From positions 248,001 to 312,000 of the forward strand of contig NZ_WKJH01000030.1 in NCBI RefSeq assembly GCF_009674825.1: 64,000 nucleotides of DNA, given 5' to 3'. Every line of letters starts with the position of its first letter. Position 1 is the first letter of the stretch. The DNA comes from Maribacter luteus. GTDB lineage: Bacteria; Bacteroidota; Bacteroidia; Flavobacteriales; Flavobacteriaceae. A program made the translations under genes and the position numbers. Below, in pieces: positions 17,245 through 25,202 of the stretch. Under the pieces are notes generated by a model that saw only the letters and a program-made list of their open reading frames with translations, was not told the origin of the DNA and searched no databases.

Positions 17245-19650
17245 ATGAACAAGCATATTAAAAAAGTAGCCGTAATAGGTTCTGGAATAATGGGAAGTGG
17301 TATTGCATGCCATTTCGCCAATATCGGGGTCGAAGTATTATTGCTAGATATCGTTCCCCGTGAACTCGATGAGAAAGAAAAGGCAAAAGGTCTAACCTTA
17401 GAAGACAAAGTGGTCCGCAACCGATTAGTGAACAATTCGTTGACGACCGCCTTAAAATCTAAACCCTCACCTATTTACCATCAGAAATTCGCCTCAAGGA
17501 TCACCACCGGTAATTTAGAGGATGATATTGCCAAGGTGGCCGATGTAGATTGGATCATTGAGGTTGTGGTAGAACGTCTGGACATTAAGAAAAAAGTATT
17601 CGAAAACCTTGAAAAGTACAGGAAACCAGGAACATTGATCACATCAAACACCTCTGGTATCCCCATCAAGTTCATGTCCGAAGGACGTAGTGACGATTTT
17701 CAAGAACATTTCTGTGGCACCCATTTCTTCAACCCTGCCCGTTATTTGAAATTGTTCGAAATCATACCTGGACCAAAAACATCCCCTGAAGTTTTAGAGT
17801 TCTTAAATGGATATGGTGAGAAGTTTTTAGGTAAAACTTCCGTAGTCGCCAAAGATACCCCTGCTTTTATAGGTAACCGTATAGGAATTTTCAGTATTCA
17901 AAGCCTTTTCCATACCGTTACGGATATGGGTATGACCGTTGAAGAGGTCGATAAGTTGACCGGTCCTGTGATCGGCAGACCTAAATCGGCCACTTTCCGT
18001 ACCGTAGATGTGGTAGGTCTCGATACCTTGGTTCATGTGGCCAATGGTATCTTTGAAAACTGCCCCAAAGATGAAAAGCATGACCTCTTTAAATTACCTG
18101 ATTTCATCAATACCATGATGGAAAACAAATGGTTGGGAAGTAAAACAGGCCAAGGTTTTTATAAGAAAGTAAAGGGTAAAGATGGTAAGAGTGAAATTTT
18201 GACGTTGGATCTGGACAGTATGGACTACCGATCTAAAAAAAGTGCAAAATTCGCCACGTTGGAATTAACGAAGACAATTGATAAGGTTGTTGATCGTTTT
18301 GAGGTACTTGTCGGAGGTAAGGACAAGGCCGGCGAATTTTACAGGAAAAGTTTTGCAGCTTTGTTCGCTTACGTATCCCACAGGATTCCCGAAATATCAG
18401 ACGAGCTATATAAAATCGATGATGCCATGAAAGCCGGTTTTGGCTGGGAACACGGACCTTTCCAAATTTGGGATGCGATCGGACTTAAAAAAGGCCTTGA
18501 AATCATGAATGCAGAAGGTGAAAAACCTGCTGCCTGGGTTACTGAAATGGTAGCTGCTGGAATAGAATCTTTCTATTCCGTTAAGGAAGGAGCCACCTAT
18601 TTTTATGATATTCCTTCTAAGTCCATGACAAAAGTACCGGGACAGGATGCTTTTATCATTTTGGACAACATTCGAAAATCGAATGAAGTCTTCAAGAACA
18701 GCGGTGTGGTCATTGAGGACCTTGGTGATGGTATTTTGAACCTGGAATTCCAATCCAAAATGAACACCATAGGGGGCGATGTATTGGCCGGCTTGAACAA
18801 AGCGATCGATTTGGCCGAAAAAGATTTCCAAGGATTGGTTGTTGGTAACCAAGGTGCCAACTTCTCGGTAGGCGCCAATATAGGAATGATCTTTATGATG
18901 GCCGTTGAGCAAGAATATGATGAACTCAATATGGCAATTAAAATGTTCCAAGATACGATGATGCGTATGCGTTATTCATCTATCCCTACCATATCGGCCC
19001 CACACGGAATGACCTTGGGAGGCGGGTGTGAGCTATCCATGCATGCAGACAAAGTGGTTGCGGCAGCTGAAACTTATATCGGATTGGTCGAGTTTGGAGT
19101 AGGTGTTATTCCCGGTGGCGGTGGTTCTAAGGAATTTGCAGTCAGGGCTTCTGATACCTTTAAGAAAAATGATGTAGAGCTCAATGTACTTCAAGAATAT
19201 TTCTTAACAATAGGTATGGCAAAAGTATCAACTTCCGCCTATGAAGCTTTTGATTTGGGTATTCTACAAAAAGGAAAGGATATTGTTGTCGTAAACAAGG
19301 ATAGACAAATTGCCACTGCCAAGGCTTATGCAAAATTAATGGCAGAAACAGGATACACTAAACCTGTGAAACGAAAAGACATCAAAGTACTTGGAAAACA
19401 AGCCTTGGGAATGTTCCTTGTCGGAACCGATGCTATGGAAGCAAGTCACTATATAAGTGAGCACGACCAGAAAATAGCCAACAAACTGGCCTATGTGATG
19501 GCGGGCGGTGACCTTTCTGAACCTACTTTGGTGAGTGAACAATATTTACTTGATATTGAACGGGAAGCTTTCTTGAGTTTATGTACGGAACGTAAGACTT
19601 TGGAAAGAATACAACATATGTTGAAGACCGGGAAACCATTAAGAAACTAG
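17245..19650 (+). CDS. Bifunctional 3-hydroxyacyl-CoA dehydrogenase / enoyl-CoA hydratase (FadN-like)
   Basis: This catalyses the hydration and the NAD-dependent oxidation steps of beta-oxidation. The dehydrogenase comes first: the NAD-binding GSGIMGSGIACHFANIG is at residues 12-28, followed by HFFNPARYLKLFEIIPG and DTPAFIGNRI. The hydratase/isomerase part is C-terminal, with NFSVGANIGM and the oxyanion-hole region PHGMTLGGGCELSMHAD. This order is the reverse of FadB/FadJ and matches FadN of Bacillus. At 801 residues it is full length. It is followed by a four-helix-bundle gene between inverted repeats and then by the thiolase, so the operon seems to be interrupted by a later insertion. Confidence 0.93.
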   Translation: MNKHIKKVAVIGSGIMGSGIACHFANIGVEVLLLDIVPRELDEKEKAKGLTLEDKVVRNRLVNNSLTTALKSKPSPIYHQKFASRITTGNLEDDIAKVADVDWIIEVVVERLDIKKKVFENLEKYRKPGTLITSNTSGIPIKFMSEGRSDDFQEHFCGTHFFNPARYLKLFEIIPGPKTSPEVLEFLNGYGEKFLGKTSVVAKDTPAFIGNRIGIFSIQSLFHTVTDMGMTVEEVDKLTGPVIGRPKSATFRTVDVVGLDTLVHVANGIFENCPKDEKHDLFKLPDFINTMMENKWLGSKTGQGFYKKVKGKDGKSEILTLDLDSMDYRSKKSAKFATLELTKTIDKVVDRFEVLVGGKDKAGEFYRKSFAALFAYVSHRIPEISDELYKIDDAMKAGFGWEHGPFQIWDAIGLKKGLEIMNAEGEKPAAWVTEMVAAGIESFYSVKEGATYFYDIPSKSMTKVPGQDAFIILDNIRKSNEVFKNSGVVIEDLGDGILNLEFQSKMNTIGGDVLAGLNKAIDLAEKDFQGLVVGNQGANFSVGANIGMIFMMAVEQEYDELNMAIKMFQDTMMRMRYSSIPTISAPHGMTLGGGCELSMHADKVVAAAETYIGLVEFGVGVIPGGGGSKEFAVRASDTFKKNDVELNVLQEYFLTIGMAKVSTSAYEAFDLGILQKGKDIVVVNKDRQIATAKAYAKLMAETGYTKPVKRKDIKVLGKQALGMFLVGTDAMEASHYISEHDQKIANKLAYVMAGGDLSEPTLVSEQYLLDIEREAFLSLCTERKTLERIQHMLKTGKPLRN

Positions 19651-19651
19651 T

Positions 19652-19678
19652 ATTGAGTATTGAGATATTAGTATTAAA
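19652..19678. repeat. Left inverted repeat of four-helix-bundle cassette 1
   Basis: 27 bases starting one base after the stop of the dehydrogenase gene, with the tandem unit TATTGAG repeated. It matches the reverse complement of 20042-20068 at 23 of 27 positions, the outer 13 without mismatch. Confidence 0.8.
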
Positions 19679-19691
19679 GTAGATAGGCAAA

Positions 19692-20039
19692 ATGCACAAA
19701 TTAGAAGATTTAAAAATTTGGAAAAAAGCGATTCACTTAACTAAAGAGGTTTATCTCTTGGTTTCCGAATTGCCGTCTAACGAAAAATTTGGTCTAAGTT
19801 CTCAAATAAAAAGATGCTCGGTATCTATTCCCTCAAATATAGCAGAGGGTGCTGGTCGGAATTCCAGTAAAGAATTCAAACATTTTTTGAGTGTTGCGAA
19901 TGGTTCTTGTTATGAACTTTATACTCAATTAATTTTAATTATAGAACTCAATTTAATCAATAAAGAAAAAGTAAAACCAATAATTGACATATGTATTGAA
20001 ATTCAGAAAATGAATTATTCTTTTCAGCATAAATTATAA
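19692..20039 (+). CDS. Four-helix-bundle protein (23S rRNA intervening-sequence family)
   Basis: This 115-residue protein matches the IVS/S23 four-helix-bundle family (also related to the Avd accessory protein of diversity-generating retroelements). Typical signatures are the start LEDLKIWKKAIHLTKEVY, the core LSSQIKRCSVSIPSNIAEGAGR and the helix EFKHFLSVANGSCYELYTQL. Members form small homo-oligomeric bundles with basic surfaces; their function is unknown, though they occur inside 23S rRNA intervening sequences. It is flanked by a 27-base inverted repeat and lies between dehydrogenase/hydratase and thiolase genes, with which it shares no obvious function. It is only distantly similar to the second copy at 21314, so the two are unlikely to result from a recent tandem duplication. 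Confidence 0.88.
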   Translation: MHKLEDLKIWKKAIHLTKEVYLLVSELPSNEKFGLSSQIKRCSVSIPSNIAEGAGRNSSKEFKHFLSVANGSCYELYTQLILIIELNLINKEKVKPIIDICIEIQKMNYSFQHKL

Positions 20040-20041
20040 TT

Positions 20042-20068
20042 CTCAATACTAAAACCTCAATACTCAAT
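20042..20068. repeat. Right inverted repeat of four-helix-bundle cassette 1
   Basis: Begins three bases after the stop of the small gene and contains CTCAATACT and CTCAATACTCAAT. It pairs with 19652-19678 and is followed by TCTAAAAA, then 9 bases to the ATG of the thiolase. Confidence 0.8.
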
Positions 20069-20080
20069 TCTAAAAAGAAT

Positions 20081-21271
20081 ATGAAAACAGCATATATAGT
20101 AAAAGCATATAGGACCGCAGTTGGCAAAGCACCAAAAGGTGTATTTCGTTTTAAGCGGACCGATGAACTTGCAGCGGAAACCATCGAATACATGATGAAG
20201 GAGTTGCCTGACTTCGATAAAAAAAGAATAGATGATGTTATCGTGGGCAACGCAATGCCCGAAGGCTCTCAAGGACTTAACATGGCCCGTCTCATTTCTT
20301 TAATGGGGTTGGATATTGTTGATGTTCCAGGTGTTACGGTAAATCGTTTTTGTTCCTCCGGAATTGAAACCATTGGTATAGCTACTGCTAAAATACAGGC
20401 TGGCATGGCCGACTGTATTATTGCCGGTGGTGCCGAAAGCATGAGTTCCGTACCCATGACAGGTTATAAAACCGAACTTAATTACGATTTGGTAAAATCA
20501 GGGCATGAAGATTATTATTGGGGAATGGGAAACACAGCAGAGGCCGTTGCCAATGAATTTAAAGTGTCAAGGGAAGACCAAGATGAATTTGCTTATAACT
20601 CCCATATGAAGGCATTGAAAGCACAAGCTGAAAATCGTTTTCAAGATCAAATCGCACCAATAGAAGTTGAACAAACTTATCTAGATGAAAATGGAAAAAA
20701 GGCCACCAAGAAATATACGGTGACCAAAGATGAAGGCCCAAGGGCAGGAACAAGTAAAGAAGCCTTGGCAAAATTACGCCCGGTTTTTGCTGCCGGAGGT
20801 AGTGTAACAGCAGGTAATTCATCCCAAATGAGTGATGGTGCCGCTTTTGTATTGGTCATGAGTGAGGAAATGGTAAAAGAGTTGAATTTGGAGCCCATAG
20901 CCCGATTGGTCAATTATGCTGCTGCAGGGGTTGAGCCCAGAATTATGGGAATTGGCCCTATAAAAGCGATTCCAAAGGCCTTGAAACAAGCGGGACTTAA
21001 GCAGAATGATATAGAATTAATAGAATTGAACGAAGCCTTCGCTTCCCAATCCCTGGCCGTAATGAGAGAGCTGGACCTCAACCAAGAAATCGTCAATGTG
21101 AATGGTGGCGCAATTGCATTGGGACACCCTTTAGGATGTACCGGAGGTAAGTTATCCGTTCAATTATTCGATGAAATGAGGAAAAGGAACATGCAAGGTA
21201 AATATGGTATGGTAACCATGTGCGTCGGAACGGGGCAAGGCGCTGCAGGAATCTATGAGTTCCTTTCTTAG
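20081..21271 (+). CDS. Acetyl-CoA C-acyltransferase (3-ketoacyl-CoA thiolase)
   Basis: This enzyme performs the last, thiolytic step of beta-oxidation. The nucleophile is cysteine 91 in NRFCSSGIETIGIA; the base-supplying motifs are NGGAIALGHPLGCTGG and, near the C-terminus, MCVGTGQGAAG. The segment ELNEAFASQSLAVM is also typical. At 396 residues it has the normal thiolase length. It lies between two four-helix-bundle genes; the upstream one ends in an inverted repeat just before this start, and the stop TAG forms the first bases of the left repeat of the downstream one. Degradative rather than biosynthetic use is inferred from the dehydrogenase/hydratase and acyl-CoA dehydrogenase neighbours. 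Confidence 0.93.
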   Translation: MKTAYIVKAYRTAVGKAPKGVFRFKRTDELAAETIEYMMKELPDFDKKRIDDVIVGNAMPEGSQGLNMARLISLMGLDIVDVPGVTVNRFCSSGIETIGIATAKIQAGMADCIIAGGAESMSSVPMTGYKTELNYDLVKSGHEDYYWGMGNTAEAVANEFKVSREDQDEFAYNSHMKALKAQAENRFQDQIAPIEVEQTYLDENGKKATKKYTVTKDEGPRAGTSKEALAKLRPVFAAGGSVTAGNSSQMSDGAAFVLVMSEEMVKELNLEPIARLVNYAAAGVEPRIMGIGPIKAIPKALKQAGLKQNDIELIELNEAFASQSLAVMRELDLNQEIVNVNGGAIALGHPLGCTGGKLSVQLFDEMRKRNMQGKYGMVTMCVGTGQGAAGIYEFLS

Positions 21272-21302
21272 ACATAAGTAGAAACAAGAGAAAAGACCTT
21301 AG
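21269..21302. repeat. Left imperfect inverted repeat of cassette 2
   Basis: Starts at the TAG stop of the thiolase gene. The blocks TAGA, TAAG, CAAGAG, AAGA and TTAG recur in the same order in the reverse complement of 21675-21704. Weaker than in cassette 1 and with a small gap. Confidence 0.5.
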
Positions 21303-21313
21303 ATACCTTACAA

Positions 21314-21670
21314 ATGATTAGGCATAATTTCAAGAAGCTTAAAATTTGGCAAAACGGAATGGATCTCGTTGATGAAACCTATCAAATGGTCGGAACTTTT
21401 CCTGATTCTGAAAGGTTCAATTTAATATCTCAATTAACCCGTTGTGCAGTATCTATACCTTCGAACATCGCAGAAGGAACAAGTAAATCGACCAATAAAC
21501 ATTTCAATAAATTTATTGAAGATAGCTTGGGGTCTGCATATGAATGGGAAACACAATTAATCGTTGCCTATCGATTAAAATATATCGATAAGAAAAGATT
21601 TGAAAAACTAGAAAATAAAATTCAAGAATTACAAAAAATGATTTCAGGATTTCAAGTTGGACTTCAATAA
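21314..21670 (+). CDS. Four-helix-bundle protein, second copy
   Basis: A 118-residue member of the 23S rRNA intervening-sequence four-helix-bundle family. It shows FKKLKIWQNGMDLVDETYQM at the start, the family core LISQLTRCAVSIPSNIAEGTSK and the helix FIEDSLGSAYEWETQLIVAY. Compared with the copy at 19692 the core CSVSIPSNIAEG/CAVSIPSNIAEG is conserved while most other positions differ. Biochemical function is unknown. It lies within the beta-oxidation operon, in the junction between thiolase and acyl-CoA dehydrogenase, between imperfect inverted repeats. Expression from the operon promoter is likely because all genes point the same way and no terminator is seen. Confidence 0.88.
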   Translation: MIRHNFKKLKIWQNGMDLVDETYQMVGTFPDSERFNLISQLTRCAVSIPSNIAEGTSKSTNKHFNKFIEDSLGSAYEWETQLIVAYRLKYIDKKRFEKLENKIQELQKMISGFQVGLQ

Positions 21671-21674
21671 CGTC

Positions 21675-21704
21675 CTAATTCTTGACTCTTGATTCTTAAA
21701 TCTA
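21675..21704. repeat. Right imperfect inverted repeat of cassette 2
   Basis: Holds TTCTTGACTCTTGATTCTT, a near-tandem of TCTTGA, then AAATCTAAAAAA directly before the ATG at 21712. Pairs in blocks with 21269-21302. Confidence 0.5.
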
Positions 21705-21711
21705 AAAAACT

Positions 21712-23523
21712 ATGAGCACAATTAAACCTGAAAAAGAGATTTTAAGAGGAGGTCAATTCCTGGTAAAAGAAACCCAATGTGAGGATGTTTTCACGTTGGA
21801 AGACCTATCGGAAGAGCAACGAATGATGCGCGACAGCACTAAGGAATTTGTTGATCGTGAACTTTGGGCCCATTGGGAACGTTTTGAAAAGAAAGACTAT
21901 GCATATACCGAAGAATGTATGCGTAAAGCAGGTGAACTTGGACTTTTATCCGTAGCCGTACCAGAATCATATGGTGGTATGGGAATGGGGTTCGTGTCTA
22001 CTATGTTGGTTTGTGATTATATCTCAGGTGCAACCGGTTCATTCAGTACGGCTTTCGGTGCCCATACAGGAATCGGAACCATGCCGATAACCTTGTACGG
22101 TACAGAAGAACAAAAACAAAAATATGTACCTAAATTGGCTTCTGGAGAATGGTTCGGGGCATATTGCCTCACAGAACCTGGAGCTGGATCTGATGCCAAT
22201 TCAGGTAAGACCAAAGCGGTTCTTTCCGATGATGGAAAATACTATTCCATAACCGGACAGAAAATGTGGATATCAAATGCCGGATTTTGCAATATGTTCA
22301 TCGTTTTTGCACGTATTGAAGACGATAAGTACATTACCGGATTTATAGTAGAAAATGATCCTGAAAATGGAATCTCTTTAGGTGATGAGGAAAAGAAATT
22401 GGGAATCCACTCCTCCTCTACCCGTCAAGTGTTCTTTAACGAAACCAAAGTGCCTGTTGGGAATATGCTTTCTGAACGTGGAAATGGTTTCAAGATCGCC
22501 ATGAATGCCTTGAATATTGGTCGAATTAAATTGGCAGCCGCTTGTTTGGATGCCCAACGACGTATCATTGGGGAATCGGTGAAGTACGCTAATGAACGAA
22601 AACAATTCAAAACCCCGATTATTAATTTTGGGGCCATTAAAGCCAAGATTGCCGAAATGGCGGTAAATACCTATGCCGGGGAATCGGCCAGTTATCGTGC
22701 TGCCAAGAACATAGAGGATAGGATAGCCATGCGGGAAGCTGCAGGTAACACCCATCAAGAGGCCGAATTGAAAGGAGTTGAGGAATATGCCATTGAATGT
22801 TCTATTTTAAAGGTTGCGGTATCAGAACACGTTCAGAGCACGACCGACGAAGGCATACAGATTTTCGGTGGAATGGGATTCAGTGCTGACGCTCCTATGG
22901 AGAAAGCATGGAGAGATGCCCGTATCGCCCGTATCTACGAAGGCACCAATGAAATAAACCGAATGTTGGCAGTAGGAATGCTAGTTAAAAAGGCTATGAA
23001 AGGCCATGTAGATCTCCTTGGACCCGCAACAAAGGTAGGTGAGGAATTAATGGGAATCCCTTCATTCGATACACCTGACTTTTCTGCCCTTTTCGCAGAG
23101 GAAAAGGATATGATCGCCAAAATGAAAAAAGTCTTTCTAATGGTCGCCGGTAGTGCCGTTCAAAAATACGGTACCGAACTGGAGAACCATCAGCAATTAA
23201 TGATGTCGGCCGCTGATATCCTAATTCAAATATATATGGCGGAATCGACTATCCTAAGAACGGAGAAAAATGCAAAACGTTTTGGTGAGGAAAGCCAGAC
23301 CATTCAAATTGCCATGTCGAAACTATATTTGTACAATGCTATAGAGACAGCTATTTCCAAAGGTAAGGAAGCCATTATTTCCTTTGCTGAAGGTGATGAG
23401 CAACGTATGATGTTAATGGGACTTAAACGTTTTACAAAATATACCAATAACCCTAATGTAGTGGCTTTAAAAACACAAATTGCCGATAAAATCGCTGCAG
23501 ATAACGGTTACACCTTTGACTAA
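21712..23523 (+). CDS. Acyl-CoA dehydrogenase, long form
   Basis: An FAD enzyme that makes the first double bond in beta-oxidation. Signatures are LTEPGAGSDANSGKTKA in the flavin and substrate region, and QIFGGMGFSADAPMEKAW followed by DARIARIYEGTNEINR, with the catalytic glutamate in YEGTNE. At 603 residues it is about 200 residues longer than the short- and medium-chain enzymes; the extra C-terminal helical domain resembles that of very-long-chain and bacterial long-chain types. It closes the operon and is followed by a clear terminator. Together with the hydroxyacyl-CoA dehydrogenase/hydratase and thiolase it gives a complete beta-oxidation spiral, fed by the acyl-CoA ligase upstream. Confidence 0.93.
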   Translation: MSTIKPEKEILRGGQFLVKETQCEDVFTLEDLSEEQRMMRDSTKEFVDRELWAHWERFEKKDYAYTEECMRKAGELGLLSVAVPESYGGMGMGFVSTMLVCDYISGATGSFSTAFGAHTGIGTMPITLYGTEEQKQKYVPKLASGEWFGAYCLTEPGAGSDANSGKTKAVLSDDGKYYSITGQKMWISNAGFCNMFIVFARIEDDKYITGFIVENDPENGISLGDEEKKLGIHSSSTRQVFFNETKVPVGNMLSERGNGFKIAMNALNIGRIKLAAACLDAQRRIIGESVKYANERKQFKTPIINFGAIKAKIAEMAVNTYAGESASYRAAKNIEDRIAMREAAGNTHQEAELKGVEEYAIECSILKVAVSEHVQSTTDEGIQIFGGMGFSADAPMEKAWRDARIARIYEGTNEINRMLAVGMLVKKAMKGHVDLLGPATKVGEELMGIPSFDTPDFSALFAEEKDMIAKMKKVFLMVAGSAVQKYGTELENHQQLMMSAADILIQIYMAESTILRTEKNAKRFGEESQTIQIAMSKLYLYNAIETAISKGKEAIISFAEGDEQRMMLMGLKRFTKYTNNPNVVALKTQIADKIAADNGYTFD

Positions 23524-23554
23524 TTCAGATTGATCTTCGGAACTATCGTGAAGT

Positions 23555-23590
23555 ATAAACCACTCCAAATCGGAGTGGTTTATTTGTTTT
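23555..23590 (+). terminator. Terminator of the beta-oxidation operon
   Basis: Perfect 12-bp stem ATAAACCACTCC (23555-23566) with GGAGTGGTTTAT (23572-23583), loop AAATC, followed by TTGTTTT. Confidence 0.85.
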
Positions 23591-23715
23591 ATGGCAATTG
23601 AAGGCTACGCTCATGAAAGAGGCCTCAACCTACTCTTTTGATTTTAACTTAATTTTAGGTTTTTGTTAAATTATTTAATATTTTGCCTCTAATTAATTCA
23701 AACTAAAAGAGAAAT

Positions 23716-25116
23716 ATGAAAAAAAATCTAAAAAATTTAAAGAAAATCTTTTTGCCAACATGTTTGGCATTTTTGTTCTTCAGTTCGTGTTCAACGGAAA
23801 ATGAGGCTATAAATGACACCGAAATAAATGCGATTTATGCAAAAACCTCCTCTAAATCGGATTATGTGGTCCTATTAAAAAATGAAAGCATTCCAGATGG
23901 TTTCGAAACCGAAATGGAAAGTTTAGGTGCCACTGTTAAATCAATGATACCGGAAATCGGTGTTGCCATTATATCCTCAACCGAAACCATTAGCAGTAAG
24001 ATCGCATCCAAAGCTAAGGTTAGGTCTGTAGTACCGGACTTTAATGTACAATGGATTGACCCTGAACTATACCCGGAGGCATCTCCTCTCAGTATAGGTA
24101 GTGATGAACCTTTCTTCGATTACCTATGGGGTATGGATGCCATTGATGCCCCAGAGGCATGGAACACAGGGCAAACTGGATCAGGTGTCAGAATAGCCGT
24201 CCTTGATTCAGGTATAGATGCAGAACACCCTGATATATCGCCAAATCTAAACACCTCACTAAGCGCCTCTTTCATAGACGGAGAAGATTGGAATGTTGCT
24301 GATGGCTTTTATTTTAACCATGGCACCCATGTGGCAGGTACTATAGCAGCTGCAGATAACGAAATAGGGGTCATCGGGGTTGCCCCAAACGCAGAAATCG
24401 TTGCTGTTAAAGTTCTTTCGGAATTTTCTGGTTCTGGTCCATTCAGCAGTATCAATGCCGGTATTGTCTATGCGGCTTTGATCGACGCTGATGTAATCAA
24501 TATGAGCCTTGGTGCCACATTCAACAAAAATGGCTTTATTACATTAGAAGATGGCTCAGTTACAAAAGTGCCAGCGAAGTATATTTCTGAAATTCGACAT
24601 GCACAACAAAGGGCAATTGATTTTGCTTATAAAAACGGAACTACAATTGTTGTATCTGCTGGAAATGGCGGTGCTAATTTTGATGGAAATGGGTCAACGA
24701 CCAAGCTCCCTGCCAGTCTAAACAACGTGATTTCGGTTTCTGCGACGGCTCCCTATAGCTGGGCAGAAGACCCTACCACTGACCTGGATGTCCCTGCCAG
24801 TTATACAGATTATGGTAAAAGCCACGTTACCGTTTCGGCTCCCGGAGGTGATTTCGACAGTCCTAGTTCTTTATGGTATTATGACATGGTTTTAAGTACG
24901 ATTCCAGGAGGTTGGAGCTGGAGTGCAGGTACCAGTATGGCCTCTCCCCATGTTGCTGGAATTGCGGCATTGATCATTGGTAAAAATGGTGGTGAAATGA
25001 ATCCTCATGAGGTGACTAAGCAACTAACCGGAACTGCAGACAAGATCGACGGTAATGGTGTTAGTGCCTACCATGGTAAAGGAAGGGTAAATGCATATAG
25101 GGCAGTTACCGAATAA
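23716..25116 (+). CDS. S8 family serine protease, subtilisin-like lipoprotein
   Basis: An exported subtilase of 466 residues. The signal peptide ends in a lipobox FFSSC with cysteine 25, so the protein is probably membrane-anchored. A propeptide of the inhibitor I9 type seems to cover about residues 45-110 (DYVVLLKNESIPDGF to RSVVPDFNVQW). The catalytic triad is complete: aspartate 164 in AVLDSGID, histidine 202 in NHGTHVAGTI and serine 407 in GTSMASPHVAG; asparagine 317 in SAGNGG is the oxyanion residue. No type IX secretion C-terminal domain is present: the protein ends soon after the catalytic domain. The gene stands alone, with terminators on both sides. Confidence 0.93.
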   Translation: MKKNLKNLKKIFLPTCLAFLFFSSCSTENEAINDTEINAIYAKTSSKSDYVVLLKNESIPDGFETEMESLGATVKSMIPEIGVAIISSTETISSKIASKAKVRSVVPDFNVQWIDPELYPEASPLSIGSDEPFFDYLWGMDAIDAPEAWNTGQTGSGVRIAVLDSGIDAEHPDISPNLNTSLSASFIDGEDWNVADGFYFNHGTHVAGTIAAADNEIGVIGVAPNAEIVAVKVLSEFSGSGPFSSINAGIVYAALIDADVINMSLGATFNKNGFITLEDGSVTKVPAKYISEIRHAQQRAIDFAYKNGTTIVVSAGNGGANFDGNGSTTKLPASLNNVISVSATAPYSWAEDPTTDLDVPASYTDYGKSHVTVSAPGGDFDSPSSLWYYDMVLSTIPGGWSWSAGTSMASPHVAGIAALIIGKNGGEMNPHEVTKQLTGTADKIDGNGVSAYHGKGRVNAYRAVTE

Positions 25117-25135
25117 TAGAAAACTTCCTAAAAAC

Positions 25136-25176
25136 AAAAATCCGTCCTGACAGCATCGTCCGGACGGATTTTTTTT
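25136..25176. terminator. Terminator between subtilase and DPP III-like genes
   Basis: Stem AAAAATCCGTCC (25136-25147) with GGACGGATTTTT (25162-25173), loop of 14, then more T. It lies between convergent genes and is T-rich to the right, A-rich to the left. Confidence 0.85.
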
Positions 25177-25202
25177 GCTTTTAACTAAGCTATATCATGT
25201 AA

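Larger units (their letters stand above)
19651..20074 (+). mobile_element. Putative four-helix-bundle cassette 1
   Basis: About 420 bases made of a left repeat, one small gene (19692-20039) and a right inverted repeat, placed between two beta-oxidation genes. No transposase is encoded. Mobility is inferred from the inverted repeats and from a second similar cassette 1.2 kb downstream; it could also be a domesticated gene with a strong dyad. Confidence 0.45.
21269..21710 (+). mobile_element. Putative four-helix-bundle cassette 2
   Basis: The same organisation as cassette 1: imperfect left repeat, one small gene (21314-21670), right repeat and then TCTAAAAA just before the next start. It sits between thiolase and acyl-CoA dehydrogenase. 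The repeat sequence differs from cassette 1, so it would be a separate arrival. Mobility is inferred. Confidence 0.4.

Noticed and set aside
18406-18951. 181-codon frame on the minus strand
   Set aside because: It is antisense to the hydroxyacyl-CoA dehydrogenase/hydratase gene, which is intact throughout.
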